A DNA stretch of 64,000 nucleotides from Mycobacterium sp. 1245111.1 (GTDB lineage Bacteria; Actinomycetota; Actinomycetes; Mycobacteriales; Mycobacteriaceae), in contig NZ_LZLV01000155.1 of assembly GCF_001673405.1 (NCBI RefSeq), forward strand, positions 62,001-126,000. The letters run 5' to 3'. The first letter of the stretch is position 1, and each line of letters begins with the position of its first letter. This document shows, piece by piece, positions 1 to 9,700 of this stretch. Position numbers and translations under genes: made by a program. Below the pieces are notes generated by a model that did not search any database, had not been told where the DNA came from, and worked only from the letters and a program-made list of their open reading frames with translations.

Positions 1-1053
1 CTCGTGGATCTCGTAGAAGTCGAAGTCCTGCAGGGCGAGCCCGTTGCGGGCCAGCAGCCGCGGCACGGCGTACGTCGGCGCCATCAGCAGTCCGTCGGCG
101 CCGTTGACGTAGTCGACGGCGGCCGTCTCGGCGTCGACCCAGTAGGCCAGCGGAGTCAGCGAACGCTCGGCGGCCCACTCTTCGGTTGCCAGCAGCGCCA
201 CCGACGCGCCGTCGGTCAGCGGCGTCGAGTTACCCGCGGTCATCGTCGCGTCGCCGGCCTTCACGCCGAACACCGGCTTGAGCTTGGCCAGCTTTTCCGC
301 CGACGAGTCCGGCCGCAGGTTGTCGTCGCGGTACAGGCCCAGGAACGGGGTGACCAGGTCGTCGAAGAAACCGCGATCGTAGGCCGCCGCCATGTTGCGG
401 TGGCTGGCAGCGGCCAGCTCGTCCTGGTCGACTCGCTTGATGCCCATCTGCTTGGCGGTGATCGCCTGGTGCTCACCCATCGACAGCCCGGTGCGCGGCT
501 CGCTGTTCACCGGGATCTCCACGCCAAGGCTGGCCGGCAGCTTGCCGGCCAGCTTCAGCCGGTCGACGTTCGACTTGGCGCGGCGCAGCCCGAGCAGGGT
601 GTGCCGCAGGCTGTTGCCCAGCGCGATCGGCGCGTCGGAGGTGGTATCAACTCCTCCTGCCGCCGCCACCTCATAGCGGCCGGCGGCGATGCCGTCGGCG
701 GCGGCAATCGCCGCTTGCAGCCCGGTGCCGCAGGCCTGCTGCAGGTCGAAGGCCGGGGTGTAGGACGACAGCGCGGAGCCCAGCACACATTCGCGGATCA
801 GGTTGAAGTCACGGCTGTGCTTGAGCACGGCGCCACCGATGACCGCGCCGAGGCGCTCGCCGGACAGGTTGAACCGGTCGACCAGCCCGCCGAGGGCGGC
901 GGTGAACATGTCCTGGTTGGACGCCTCCGCGTAGGCGCGGTCCGACCGCGCGAACGGGATCCGGTTACCTCCCAGCACCGCAACGCGTCGCTTGGGGGCG
1001 GTCGCCTGGGAACTTGCAGAGGCGCTTTCAGCTGAGGCGCTTTGAGAGGGCAC
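1..1053 (-). CDS. fadA2: Acetyl-CoA acetyltransferase (thiolase), 3' end beyond window
   Basis: This thiolase cleaves 3-ketoacyl-CoA with CoA, the last step of beta-oxidation. The GTG start at 1053 has a GGAG-type ribosome site just upstream, and the frame stays open to base 1, giving 351 residues. The thiolase family usually has about 430-440, so the C-terminal part with the second catalytic cysteine lies outside the window. The acyl-binding cysteine is visible in the motif QQACGTGLQAA near residue 108. The first 20 residues are Ser/Ala/Gln rich and look like a flexible leader. The gene diverges from fabG4 across 121 bp that contains a palindrome. The fadA2/fabG4/htdX arrangement is the one I know from M. 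tuberculosis Rv0243-Rv0241c. Family is certain; the exact paralogue rests on context. Confidence 0.9.
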   Translation of the reverse strand, partial: MPSQSASAESASASSQATAPKRRVAVLGGNRIPFARSDRAYAEASNQDMFTAALGGLVDRFNLSGERLGAVIGGAVLKHSRDFNLIRECVLGSALSSYTPAFDLQQACGTGLQAAIAAADGIAAGRYEVAAAGGVDTTSDAPIALGNSLRHTLLGLRRAKSNVDRLKLAGKLPASLGVEIPVNSEPRTGLSMGEHQAITAKQMGIKRVDQDELAAASHRNMAAAYDRGFFDDLVTPFLGLYRDDNLRPDSSAEKLAKLKPVFGVKAGDATMTAGNSTPLTDGASVALLATEEWAAERSLTPLAYWVDAETAAVDYVNGADGLLMAPTYAVPRLLARNGLALQDFDFYEIHE

Positions 1054-1109
1054 GCTTATCTCCGTCAATTGATGGTTATCCGGTGTTGGGAGCCATCTTA
1101 CCCACTGTT

Positions 1110-1125
1110 CTTACTCTGGAGTAAG
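1110..1125. promoter_or_regulatory. Palindrome in fadA2/fabG4 divergent promoter, candidate operator
   Basis: The sequence CTTACTC-TG-GAGTAAG is a perfect 7+7 bp inverted repeat with a 2 bp spacer. It lies in the 121 bp between the divergent starts of fadA2 (1053) and fabG4 (1175). Its size and symmetry fit a TetR-family operator. The regulator is unknown; the TetR gene at 4598-5227 is the nearest candidate, but I do not see the same motif in front of that gene. Confidence 0.5.
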
Positions 1126-1174
1126 TTAGCTCTCGGCTACCGTACAGATACCCGACAGCACGAAAGGCAACCCA

Positions 1175-2527
1175 GTGGCACCCGATCTATTCTCCCAAGT
1201 CGTCAACTCCGGGCCCGGTGCATTTCTCGCCAAGCAACTCGGCGTGCCCCAGCCCGAGAAGCTGCGGCGTTATCGGGCAGGTGAGCCACCGCTGGCCGGG
1301 TCCCTGCTGATCGGCGGTGACGGCCGGGTGGTCGAGCCGCTGCGGACGGCGCTGGACTCCGACTACGACGTGGTGGGCGCCAATCTCGGTGGGCGCTGGG
1401 CGGATTCGTTCGCCGGGCTGGTATTCGACGCAACCGGCATCACGGCGCCTGCCAAGCTGACCGCCCTGCACGAGTTCTTCACGCCGCTGATGCGCAACAT
1501 CGGCCACTCCGGCCGCATCGTCGTCGTTGGCACCACGCCGGAGGAGGCGGAAAGCGTCGACGAGCGGATCGCCCAGCGTGCGCTGGAGGGCTTCACCCGC
1601 TCGCTGGGCAAGGAGTTACAGCACGGTTCCACCGTCTCGCTGGTCTACCTGTCCCCGGACGCCAAGCCTGCCGCCACCGGCCTGGAGTCGACCCTGCGGT
1701 TCCTGCTGTCGGGAAAGTCGGCCTACGTCGACGGTCAGGTATTCCATGTCGGCGCGGCTGATTCCGCCCCGGTCAAGGACTGGGACCGGCCGCTGGACGG
1801 CAAGGTCGGCATCGTGACCGGCGCCGCCCGCGGCATCGGTGCAACGATCGCCGAGGTGTTCGCGCGTGACGGGGCCCGCGTGGTGGCCATCGACGTGGAC
1901 TCCGCCGCCGACGCGCTGGCCGAGACGGCCACCCGTGTCGGCGGCACGGCGCTGACGCTCGACGTCACCGCCGACGACGCCGTCGACCGGATCACCGAGC
2001 ACCTGCGCGAGCACTACGACGGCCACGCCGACATTCTGGTCAACAACGCCGGGATCACCCGCGACAAGCTGCTGGCCAACATGGACGACGCGCGGTGGAA
2101 CTCGGTGCTGGCCGTCAACCTGCTTGCGCCGCAACGACTTGCCGAGGGCTTGGTCGACAACGGCAGTATCGGCGAGGGCGGCCGGGTGGTCGGTCTGTCG
2201 TCGATGGCGGGCATCGCGGGCAACCGCGGGCAGACCAACTACGCCACCACCAAAGCCGGCATGATCGGGCTGACTCAGGCGCTAGCGCCGAAGTTCGCCG
2301 AGAAGGGCGTGACGATCAACGCGATCGCCCCCGGCTTCATCGAGACCAAGATGACCGAGGCCATCCCGCTGGCCACCCGTGAGGTGGGTCGCCGGCTCAA
2401 CTCGCTGTACCAGGGGGGCCAGCCGGTCGACGTCGCCGAGGCGATCGCCTACTTCGCCAGTCCAGCCTCAAACGCGGTGACGGGCAACGTCATTCGCGTC
2501 TGCGGCCAGGCATGGCTAGGGGCGTAG
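1175..2527 (+). CDS. fabG4: 3-oxoacyl-(acyl carrier protein/CoA) reductase, long FabG form
   Basis: This protein reduces 3-oxoacyl thioesters to 3-hydroxyacyl thioesters with NAD(P)H. At 450 residues it is the long, two-part FabG4 type. The N-terminal ~200 residues are a degenerate Rossmann-like domain. The C-terminal part is a full short-chain dehydrogenase with cofactor motif TGAARGIG, NNAG, the active-site Ser in GLSSMAG and the Tyr-Lys pair in NYATTKAG. The GTG start at 1175 follows an AAAGG site at a suitable distance. The stop is 2 bp before the htdX start, so the two are probably co-transcribed and pair ketoreduction with dehydration. The divergent fadA2 supplies thiolysis. Length and architecture match M. 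tuberculosis FabG4 (about 454 residues). Confidence 0.93.
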   Translation: MAPDLFSQVVNSGPGAFLAKQLGVPQPEKLRRYRAGEPPLAGSLLIGGDGRVVEPLRTALDSDYDVVGANLGGRWADSFAGLVFDATGITAPAKLTALHEFFTPLMRNIGHSGRIVVVGTTPEEAESVDERIAQRALEGFTRSLGKELQHGSTVSLVYLSPDAKPAATGLESTLRFLLSGKSAYVDGQVFHVGAADSAPVKDWDRPLDGKVGIVTGAARGIGATIAEVFARDGARVVAIDVDSAADALAETATRVGGTALTLDVTADDAVDRITEHLREHYDGHADILVNNAGITRDKLLANMDDARWNSVLAVNLLAPQRLAEGLVDNGSIGEGGRVVGLSSMAGIAGNRGQTNYATTKAGMIGLTQALAPKFAEKGVTINAIAPGFIETKMTEAIPLATREVGRRLNSLYQGGQPVDVAEAIAYFASPASNAVTGNVIRVCGQAWLGA

Positions 2528-2529
2528 TC

Positions 2530-3372
2530 GTGACACAGCCAAGCGGTCTTCGGAACATGCTGCGCGCGGCAGCGGGGGCGTTGCCGTTCGTGCCGCGCGG
2601 CGGGACGCTGCCCGACCGGACCGTGACGATCGACGAGCTGCCCATCGATCGCACGAACGTGGCCGAGTACGCGGAGGTCACCGGGCTGCGTTACGGCGAC
2701 GCGGTGCCGCTGACGTATCCGTTCGCGCTCGCCTTCCCGACCGTGATGTCGCTGGTAACCGGATTCGACTTCCCTTTCGCCGCAATGGGTTCCGTACATC
2801 TGGAAAACGAGATCACCCAGTACCGCCCGATCCGGGTGAGCGACACGGTCAAGATCGCCGTGCACGCGGAGAACTTGCGCGAGCACCGCAAGGGCCTGCT
2901 TGTGGACGTTCTCACCGACGTCAGCGTCGGCAACGAGGTGGCCTGGCACCAGGTCACGACGTTCCTGCACCAGCAACGGACCAGTCTGTCCGACGAGCCG
3001 AAGCCGCCGCCGCAGAAGCAGCCGAAGTTACCTGCGCCCAAGGCGATCCTGCGGATCAGCCCCGGCCAGATTCGTCGGTACGCCGCGGTCGGCGGTGACC
3101 ATAACCCCATCCACACCAGTTCGGTCGGCGCCAAGCTGTTCGGTTTCCCCACCGTGATCGCGCATGGAATGTTCAGTGCGGCAGCGGTATTGGCGAACCT
3201 GGAGGCCAGCCTCCCGGATGCGGTGACCTACGCGGTACGCTTCGGCAAGCCGGTGCTGCTGCCGGCCAGTGCCGGGTTGTACGTCGACCGGGTCCAGGAC
3301 GGCTGGGACCTCAGCCTGCGCAACATCTCCAAGGGCTACCCACACCTGACCGGGACACTACGGGCGCTTTAG
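2530..3372 (+). CDS. htdX: 3-hydroxyacyl-thioester dehydratase, double hotdog
   Basis: This predicted (R)-specific hydratase/dehydratase interconverts 3-hydroxyacyl and trans-2-enoyl thioesters. An in-frame ATG at 2512 overlaps fabG4. I prefer the GTG at 2530 because it gives 280 residues beginning VTQPSGLRN, the length and start I recall for M. tuberculosis HtdX (Rv0241c). The N-terminal half is a degenerate hotdog. The C-terminal half has the hydratase-2 signature GGDHNPIHT with the catalytic Asp and His, followed by FGFPTVIAHGMF. It sits 2 bp behind fabG4, so coupled translation is likely. Its last 15 bases overlap the 3' end of the convergent ClC gene. Confidence 0.92.
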   Translation: MTQPSGLRNMLRAAAGALPFVPRGGTLPDRTVTIDELPIDRTNVAEYAEVTGLRYGDAVPLTYPFALAFPTVMSLVTGFDFPFAAMGSVHLENEITQYRPIRVSDTVKIAVHAENLREHRKGLLVDVLTDVSVGNEVAWHQVTTFLHQQRTSLSDEPKPPPQKQPKLPAPKAILRISPGQIRRYAAVGGDHNPIHTSSVGAKLFGFPTVIAHGMFSAAAVLANLEASLPDAVTYAVRFGKPVLLPASAGLYVDRVQDGWDLSLRNISKGYPHLTGTLRAL

Positions 3373-4593
3373 CGGGCCGCGTTCGACCAGCCGCGAGAGG
3401 CCGTAGGAGCTGAGCGCGCCGGCCAGGAACACCAATCCCAGCCACAGCGGTGGGCGGGCGAGCTCCCAGACGAAGATCGCCGCCCAGAACGGTGTGCCCT
3501 GGGTGATCGCCAGCACACCGGCCGCGCCGGCCATCGAGATGGCCGGACCGTGAAAGTGTGTCCCGGCAGCGGCGTTGATCGCCAGCACGAACAGCGTTCC
3601 GGCCGCAGCGCCGGTGGCAAGCGCGGGGGTGAGCAGCCCGCCGACCGCGCCGGCGCGCAGAAACGCCGCCGTCAGAACGGGTTTTAGCACCAGGACCGCG
3701 GCGGCGACCGGCAGCGTCATCCCACCGGCCAGCGACGCGGTCAGGATCGACTTGCCGTTGCCGGGCAGCTCGGGCCACCAGTGCGAACAGATACCGGTCA
3801 GCAAGCCGGCGGCGGCGATCGACGGGACCACCAACCACGATCGGCTCAGCGCACGCGTGCTGGCCGCGGCCATCAGTCGATTGAACGCCAAGCCCAACAC
3901 CAGGCTCAGCGGACCCAGAGTGATCGCGTATCCGATCAGCAGGTAAGACGTCTGCGGGTTGGGCCAGTAGAGATTTGGCCGATTGTGCGAAACGAACGAG
4001 GCGACCGACACGGCCAGGCTGGAGGTGATCAGCGCGGCCCCGATCGCGCGAGGATGCCAGGTCTTCAACATGATTCGCAGGGTGAACAGCGCCCCGCCAA
4101 GCGGCACCGCGTAGACCGCACCCAGGCCGGCCCCAGCCGCGCAGGCCAGCAGAAGCTCCCGGTCTTGCGCCGACAACCGCTTGAGCCAACCCGTCGCGAA
4201 ATCTCCCAGCGCGGCGGCCAGCTGACGCGGCGCGCTCTCGCGTCCCAACGATGCACCGGAGCCGACCACCAGCACCTGCAGCAAGGCGTCGAAGCCGAAC
4301 GGCAGCAAGCGAATACGTTGATCTTTCTTGATGGCCGACGAGAGTTGCGGCACGTCGGCCCGCGACCGGAGAAACCACCAGCCCAGCCCGGCGAGTGCGC
4401 CTCCGATCATCGGGCCCAGCGCGACGCGCGGCAGGCTGCTCGCCGACACGGCCTGCAGCAGAGAGCCGAAGCTGTAGTGGTAGGCGAGGTGCTCGATGGA
4501 GCGCAACACCAGCGATGTCGTCAACCCGGCACAGCCGGCCAGCAGCCCGACGATCACGACCGCACACGCGAAATCGGTGTTGCGGCTACGCAT
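3358..4593 (-). CDS. ClC-type chloride channel/antiporter
   Basis: This 411-residue multispanning membrane protein is of the voltage-gated chloride channel (ClC) family, predicted to move chloride across the inner membrane either passively or against protons. The family signature appears as GSGASLGRESAPRQ near residue 115, close to the usual GxGxxxGREGP. Later glycine/alanine-rich stretches such as GGLLTPALATGAAAG match the second anion-binding region. The ATG at 4593 lies 4 bp after the TetR stop, so the two genes probably form one unit. Where I recall a toxin-antitoxin pair next to htdX in M. tuberculosis, this genome has the ClC gene. It converges on htdX with a 15 bp overlap. Whether it is a channel or an exchanger cannot be decided here. 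Confidence 0.88.
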   Translation of the reverse strand: MRSRNTDFACAVVIVGLLAGCAGLTTSLVLRSIEHLAYHYSFGSLLQAVSASSLPRVALGPMIGGALAGLGWWFLRSRADVPQLSSAIKKDQRIRLLPFGFDALLQVLVVGSGASLGRESAPRQLAAALGDFATGWLKRLSAQDRELLLACAAGAGLGAVYAVPLGGALFTLRIMLKTWHPRAIGAALITSSLAVSVASFVSHNRPNLYWPNPQTSYLLIGYAITLGPLSLVLGLAFNRLMAAASTRALSRSWLVVPSIAAAGLLTGICSHWWPELPGNGKSILTASLAGGMTLPVAAAVLVLKPVLTAAFLRAGAVGGLLTPALATGAAAGTLFVLAINAAAGTHFHGPAISMAGAAGVLAITQGTPFWAAIFVWELARPPLWLGLVFLAGALSSYGLSRLVERGPLKRP

Positions 4594-4597
4594 TCAA

Positions 4598-5227
4598 CTA
4601 GTCGAACTCGGCGAGCGGTTCGGCGGCGTCTTTGTCGGTCGGCTTGCCCTTCAGACCGCGCCAGAACAGGTTGATCATCACTTCGGCGGCGCCGTCGACG
4701 TCGGTGTCGCCGGTGCTGAGCCGGGTGGCGATCGCCTCACCGGCGCCGACCAACGCGGCCGCGATCATCTCGAAGTCGGTGTCGGGTTCGGGATTCCGGG
4801 TACCGGCCTGCAGCACTCGCACCACCAACGCAATGATCCGCTCGCGTCCCTCGCGCACGGTATGGGCGAATGCCTGCGAGTTGGTGGCCTGGGTGTACAT
4901 CACGATCCAGGACGCGCGGTTCGCGTCGATGTAGCGCATGAACGCGACAATTGTGTTGTGCAGCAGGTCTCTCGGACTCTGGTCGAGGTTGATGTCAGCG
5001 CGTACCGCGTCGATGAATCGCGCCAGTTCGCGGTCCAGGCAAGCGCCGAACAGGTCCTCTTTGGAGCCGTAGTACAGGTAGAGCATCGGCTTGGAGATCT
5101 CGGCTTTGGCCGCGATGGCGTCCATCGAGGTGTCGTGATAGCCGTTGATCGAGAACATTTCCACTGCGGCGTCGAGCATCTGCTGTTCTCGGACAGCACG
5201 AGGCAGCCGCTTGGTACCACCTGCCAT
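4598..5227 (-). CDS. TetR-family transcriptional regulator (Rv0238-like)
   Basis: This 209-residue regulator has a TetR N-terminal DNA-binding domain: a helix-turn-helix around residues 30-55 containing SMDAIAAKAEISKPMLYLYY. The rest is a helical ligand-binding domain with no motif that names the ligand. The ATG at 5227 is preceded by a purine-rich stretch. The gene is 61 bp downstream of lpqI on the same strand and 4 bp upstream of the ClC gene, so it may govern the ClC gene and itself. By position it corresponds to M. tuberculosis Rv0238 as I remember it. An alternative target is the fadA2/fabG4 promoter nearby. Confidence 0.85.
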   Translation of the reverse strand: MAGGTKRLPRAVREQQMLDAAVEMFSINGYHDTSMDAIAAKAEISKPMLYLYYGSKEDLFGACLDRELARFIDAVRADINLDQSPRDLLHNTIVAFMRYIDANRASWIVMYTQATNSQAFAHTVREGRERIIALVVRVLQAGTRNPEPDTDFEMIAAALVGAGEAIATRLSTGDTDVDGAAEVMINLFWRGLKGKPTDKDAAEPLAEFD

Positions 5228-5288
5228 GCTGTCCCCTTCTAGCCAACGCGCCCATCCAGGGTAAGCAATCCGGGCGCGCTCCGCCCGA

Positions 5289-6428
5289 TTACCGGCCGCA
5301 ATCCGCCTTGTGGCCCTTGACCTTCGCGATCCGTTGCACCGACGCGTCGACGCCGGAAACCGTCAACTCCCCTGCGGCGACGGCCTTCTCCAGCCGATCC
5401 AACACCGCGGGTACCTCGTCGGTGGTGACCCACAGCGCGACGTCGGTGCCGGCCTGCAGCGTCTTCAGGACCGCGTCGGGCACGCTGTAGCGGTCCTTGA
5501 TCGCCAGCATGCTGGACAGGTCGTCGCTGAAGATCGGGCCGTCGAACGCCGGTGCCTGGTAGCCGGTGCCGGTGCGCAGCAGCTGCACGGCGGCCCGGTT
5601 GACGCTGGCCGGCTCGTCGCCGGTGAGCCCGGGGACCTGCAGGTGGCCGACCATCACGCCGATCGGCGCGGCCGTCACCAGCGCCCGGTACGGAATCAGG
5701 TCGTCGTTCTGCAACTGCGACAGCGGCGGCGTGGTGACCCCGCCGGTGTGCGAGTCGCCGGACCCGTGCCCGTGGCCGGGGAAATGCTTGATCACCGGCA
5801 GCAATCCGGCGTCTCGCAGGCCGCGGGCGTACTGGCGGGCGTATTCGGTGACCTTCGCGGGGTCCGAACTGAACGACCGGTCGCCGATCACCGTGTCGTC
5901 GGGGGCGTTGGTGACGTCGACGTCCGGCGCGAAGTCGACGGTGATGCCGAGGCCACGCATCTTGTGCCCGCGGTCCAGCGCCAGGCCGTAGACCTGATCA
6001 GGAGTCTGCGTCTGGGCCAGCAGCCGCGCCGACGGCGCCGGGCCGATCAGCTTGGACAGCCGGGCCACCCGGCCGCCCTCCTCGTCGACGCTGACCGCCA
6101 GCGGCAGCGCGGTGCTGGCGCTGAGGTCCTTGTCGAGGTTGGGCCCCAGCATCGACATGTCGGTCCAGCTGCCGATGAAGATGCCGCCGACGTGGTAGGC
6201 CGTCACCACGGCCTTGGCGTCGTCGCCGTTGCGCACACCGACCATCAGCAGCTGGGCCAGCTTGTCACGCAGCGGGATGGCGGCGGGGTCGCCGCAGGCC
6301 GGCTTGGCCGGCGGTTGGGCTTTGACCGTCGACGAGGTGGTCGGCGCAGGCTGCCGCGAGGCATGGCTGCACCCGGTCATCAGCGCGGTGACCGCGGCGA
6401 GCACGGCCAGGATGCGTGGCAAACCCAT
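5289..6428 (-). CDS. lpqI: Lipoprotein beta-N-acetylglucosaminidase, GH3 family
   Basis: This secreted lipoprotein releases N-acetylglucosamine from muropeptides, a peptidoglycan recycling step known for mycobacterial LpqI. The signal peptide ends with the lipobox LMTGC, so Cys20 would be acylated and the protein anchored outside the membrane. The GH3 NagZ-type motifs are KHFPGHG (214-220) with DSH at 225-227 as the general acid/base loop, and FSDDL around 300-304 with the predicted nucleophile Asp302. Its 379 residues match the family. A Thr/Pro-rich linker (28-45) separates the anchor from the catalytic domain. It is divergent from the small membrane protein at 6504 with 75 bp between starts. 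Confidence 0.93.
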   Translation of the reverse strand: MGLPRILAVLAAVTALMTGCSHASRQPAPTTSSTVKAQPPAKPACGDPAAIPLRDKLAQLLMVGVRNGDDAKAVVTAYHVGGIFIGSWTDMSMLGPNLDKDLSASTALPLAVSVDEEGGRVARLSKLIGPAPSARLLAQTQTPDQVYGLALDRGHKMRGLGITVDFAPDVDVTNAPDDTVIGDRSFSSDPAKVTEYARQYARGLRDAGLLPVIKHFPGHGHGSGDSHTGGVTTPPLSQLQNDDLIPYRALVTAAPIGVMVGHLQVPGLTGDEPASVNRAAVQLLRTGTGYQAPAFDGPIFSDDLSSMLAIKDRYSVPDAVLKTLQAGTDVALWVTTDEVPAVLDRLEKAVAAGELTVSGVDASVQRIAKVKGHKADCGR

Positions 6429-6503
6429 CCGGCCATGCTGTCATGCGGTTCGCGGCCTGCGGTGGGGAGGCTGCGACCTCGGGCTCTGCTAGGTTGGGCA
6501 GCT

Positions 6504-6677
6504 ATGAATCGCTTTGTTGCGCCCGCCGCCGCGAGTGTCGTGGTCGGCCTGTTGCTGGGGGCAGCCGCGATCTTCGGGATCACGTTGATGGTGCAGCAGG
6601 ACACCAAGCCGCCGCTCCCCGGAGGCGACCCGCAGTCGTCGGTGCTCAACCGGGTCGAGTACGGCAACCGCAGCTAG
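6504..6677 (+). CDS. Small membrane/secreted peptide, 57 residues (Rv0236A-like)
   Basis: The 57-residue protein MNRFVAPAAAS... has one hydrophobic segment (about residues 7-29) followed by a polar tail rich in Pro, Gln and Asp. It is either a single-pass membrane protein or carries an uncleaved signal. It is close in size and start to the small secreted protein I know beside aftD in M. tuberculosis (Rv0236A). Function is unknown. A TAGGTT element at 6490-6495 could serve as a -10 box and would give a very short leader. The stop is just before the aftD reading frame, suggesting joint transcription with the arabinosyltransferase. Confidence 0.8.
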   Translation: MNRFVAPAAASVVVGLLLGAAAIFGITLMVQQDTKPPLPGGDPQSSVLNRVEYGNRS

Positions 6678-6680
6678 CCG

Positions 6681-6726
6681 CCCGGCGACGATGCGGGCCG
6701 AGCAGCGGCCCGAAAAGGAGCCGGGC
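6681..6726 (+). repeat. Mycobacterial intergenic repeat (MIRU-like) ahead of aftD
   Basis: The stretch contains CCGGCGACGATGC, then a GC-rich imperfect inverted segment, then AAAAGGAGCCGGGC. It has the layout of a second element at 30508-30550 (GGCGACGATGC ... GAGGAGGAGC). Both lie directly upstream of a coding start and carry an ATG plus a ribosome-site-like purine run. I recognise this layout from mycobacterial interspersed repeats, but that is recall and not a search. Confidence 0.5.
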
Positions 6727-9700
6727 AATCAAGCTCAAGCCGTTGTGGCGTTGTCGCGACGGTGGCTGTGGTTGGTCGCCGCGGTGGCGCTGGCCCTGAG
6801 CTTCGGCTCGTCGCCGGGACGAATCTCCCCCGACACCAAGCTCGACCTCACCGCCAACCCGCTGCGTTTTCTGGCCCGCGCCACGAATCTGTGGAACAGC
6901 GAGCTGCCGTTCGGACAGGCGCAGAACCAGGCGTACGGCTACCTGTTCCCGCACGGCACCTTCTTCGTCGCCGGCCACCTGCTGGGGTTGCCGGGCTGGG
7001 TGACCCAACGACTGTGGTGGGCGCTGCTGCTGACCGTCGGGTTCTGGGGGCTGCTGCGGGTGGCCGAGGTACTCGGCATCGGCAGCCCGACGTCGCGGGT
7101 CGTCGCGGCCGCGGCGTTCGCGTTGTCGCCGCGGGTGCTGACCACGCTTGGGTCGATCTCGTCGGAGACCCTGCCGATCATGTTGGCGCCGTGGGTGCTG
7201 CTGCCGACGATCATTGCGTTGCGCAGCAACGATCCAGCGCGCTCGGTGCGACGGCTGGCCGGTCAGGCCGGGGTGGCCGTCGCGCTGATGGGTGCCGTCA
7301 ACGCGATCGCGACGCTGGCCGGGTGCCTGCCGGCGATGATCTGGTGGGCGTGCCATCGACCTAACCGACGGTGGTGGCGCTACACCGGGTGGTTGCTGCT
7401 CGCGATGACGCTGGCGGTGGCGTGGTGGCTGGTCGCGCTGATCCTGATGGCCCGGATCAGCCCGCCGTTCCTGGACTTCATCGAATCGTCCGGGGTGACG
7501 ACGCAGTGGTCGTCGGTGGTCGAGGTGCTCCGCGGCACCGACAGCTGGACACCGTTCGTGGCGCCCAATGCCACCGCGGGCGCTTCGCTGGTGACCGGGT
7601 CGGTGGCGATTCTGGCCACCTGCTTGGTGGCGGCGGCCGGGTTGGCCGGCCTCGCCATGACGGGCATGCCGGCGCGTGGCCGGTTGGTGACGATGCTGCT
7701 GCTCGGCATGGCGCTGCTCGGCGTCGGATACAGCGGCGGGCTGGGTTCGCCGGTGGCGCAACAGGTTCAGGCGTTCCTCGACGCGGGCGGCGCGCCGCTA
7801 CGCAACGTACACAAGCTGGAGTCGCTGATCCGCATCCCGCTGGTGTTGGGGCTAGCTCAGCTGATGGGCCGGGTCCCGCTGCCCGGGTCGGTACCGAAAC
7901 AGTTGTGGCTGACCGCTTTTGCCCACCCGGAACGCGACCGGCGGGTCGCGGTCGGAATGGTGGTGCTGACCGCGCTGACGGCCGCGACGTCGTTGGCGTG
8001 GACGGGCCGGATCACCCCGCCGGGCACGTTCGCCGCGATACCGCGGTACTGGCATGACACCGCCGACTGGCTGACGGCGCACAACACCGGGTCGCCGACT
8101 CCGGGCCGCGTGCTGGTGGTGCCCGGTGCGCCGTTCGCCACCCAGTTGTGGGGCAACAGCCACGACGAACCGTTGCAGGTGCTGGGTGACAGTCCGTGGG
8201 GTGTGCGCGATTCGATTCCGTTGACCCCACCGCAGACGATCCGCGCACTGGACTCGGTGCAGCGCCTGTTCGCCGCCGGAACACCGTCGACAGGGCTCGC
8301 CGATACGCTTGCCCGCCAAGGCATTTCATATCTCGTGGTGCGCAACGACCTGGACCCGGACACGTCGCGCTCGGCCCGCCCGATCCTGGTGCACCGGGCG
8401 ATCACCGGCTCGCCGCGGCTGACCAAGGTCGCCGAATTCGGCGACTCGGTCGGGCCCGGCCCGGTGTCGGGCTTCGTCACCGACAGCGGGTTGCGGCCGC
8501 GCTATCCCGCGGTCGAGATCTACCGCGTGGATGTGCCGACCGGTGGTCCGTATCTGGCCGACGTCGAGCAGTTGCCCCGCGTCGACGGCGGACCCGAGGC
8601 GCTGCTGCGGCTCGACGAACGCCGCCGGCTGTCCGGTCAGCCGCCGCTGGGTCCGGCACTGCTGACCGCCGACGCGGTGGCGGCGGGCCTGCCGGTTCCG
8701 GTTGCCACGGTGACGGATACGCCGCTGGCCCGCGAGACCGACTACGGCCGGGTCGACGATCACTCGTCGGCGATCCGGGCGGCCGGGGACGCGCGGCGGA
8801 CCTTCAACCGGGTGCCCGACTATCCGAGCCCGGGCGCCGACACCGTCTACGGCGCCTGGACGGGCGGCCGGTTGACCGCCTCCAGCTCATCGTCCGATTC
8901 GACGGCGCTACCCGACGTCGCCACCGCCGCATCACCCGCCGCGGCGATCGACGCCGATTCGGCGACCGCGTGGGTGTCCAACGCGCTGCAGTCGGCGGTC
9001 GGCCAGTGGCTGCAGGTCGACTTCGACCATCCGGTGACCAACAGCGTCATCACGATCACCCCCAGCGCCACCACCGTCGGCGCCCAGGTCCGCCGGGTCG
9101 AGATCGAAACCGCCACCGGCACAACGACACTGCGATTCGACGAGGCGGGCAAGCCGGTCAGCGGGGCACTGCCGTACGGGGAGACCCCCTGGGTGCGGAT
9201 CACGGCGATAGGCACCGACGACGGATCGCCCGGAGTGCAGTTCGCGATCACCGACCTGTCGATCACCCAGTACGACGCCAACGGCTTCGCGCATCCGATC
9301 AACATCAGGCATACCGCGCTCGTCCCCGCTCCTCCCCCGAATGCCGCTGTCGCGCAATGGGACTTGGGGTCTGAGCCGCTGGGCAGACCGGGCTGCGCGA
9401 TGGGCCTGACCAACGTGCAGTGCGCGCCTTCGATGGCGCTGGCCGCCGAATCGCCGGCCACCTTCAGCCGCATGTTGAGCGTGCCGGCGCCGATGTCGGT
9501 GATGCCGAAGATCTGGGTGCGGGCCCGCTCGGGTCCCAAGCTGGCCGACCTGGTTGCCGAACCCGACACCACGCAGGCCCACGGCGACTCCGATTCGGTC
9601 GACATCCTCGGCGCGGCCTACGCCGCCACCGATGGCGACCCGGCCACCGCGTGGACGGCGCCGCAACGGGTGGTGCAGCACAAGACGGCCCCGACGCTCA

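Noticed and set aside
4..1035. 343-codon open frame on the plus strand
   Set aside because: Composition is that of an antisense shadow of the thiolase, which shows real motifs on the minus strand.
3358..3372. 15 bp overlap of htdX and ClC ends as a sign of a frameshift
   Set aside because: Both C-termini look complete; short convergent overlaps are common in this window.
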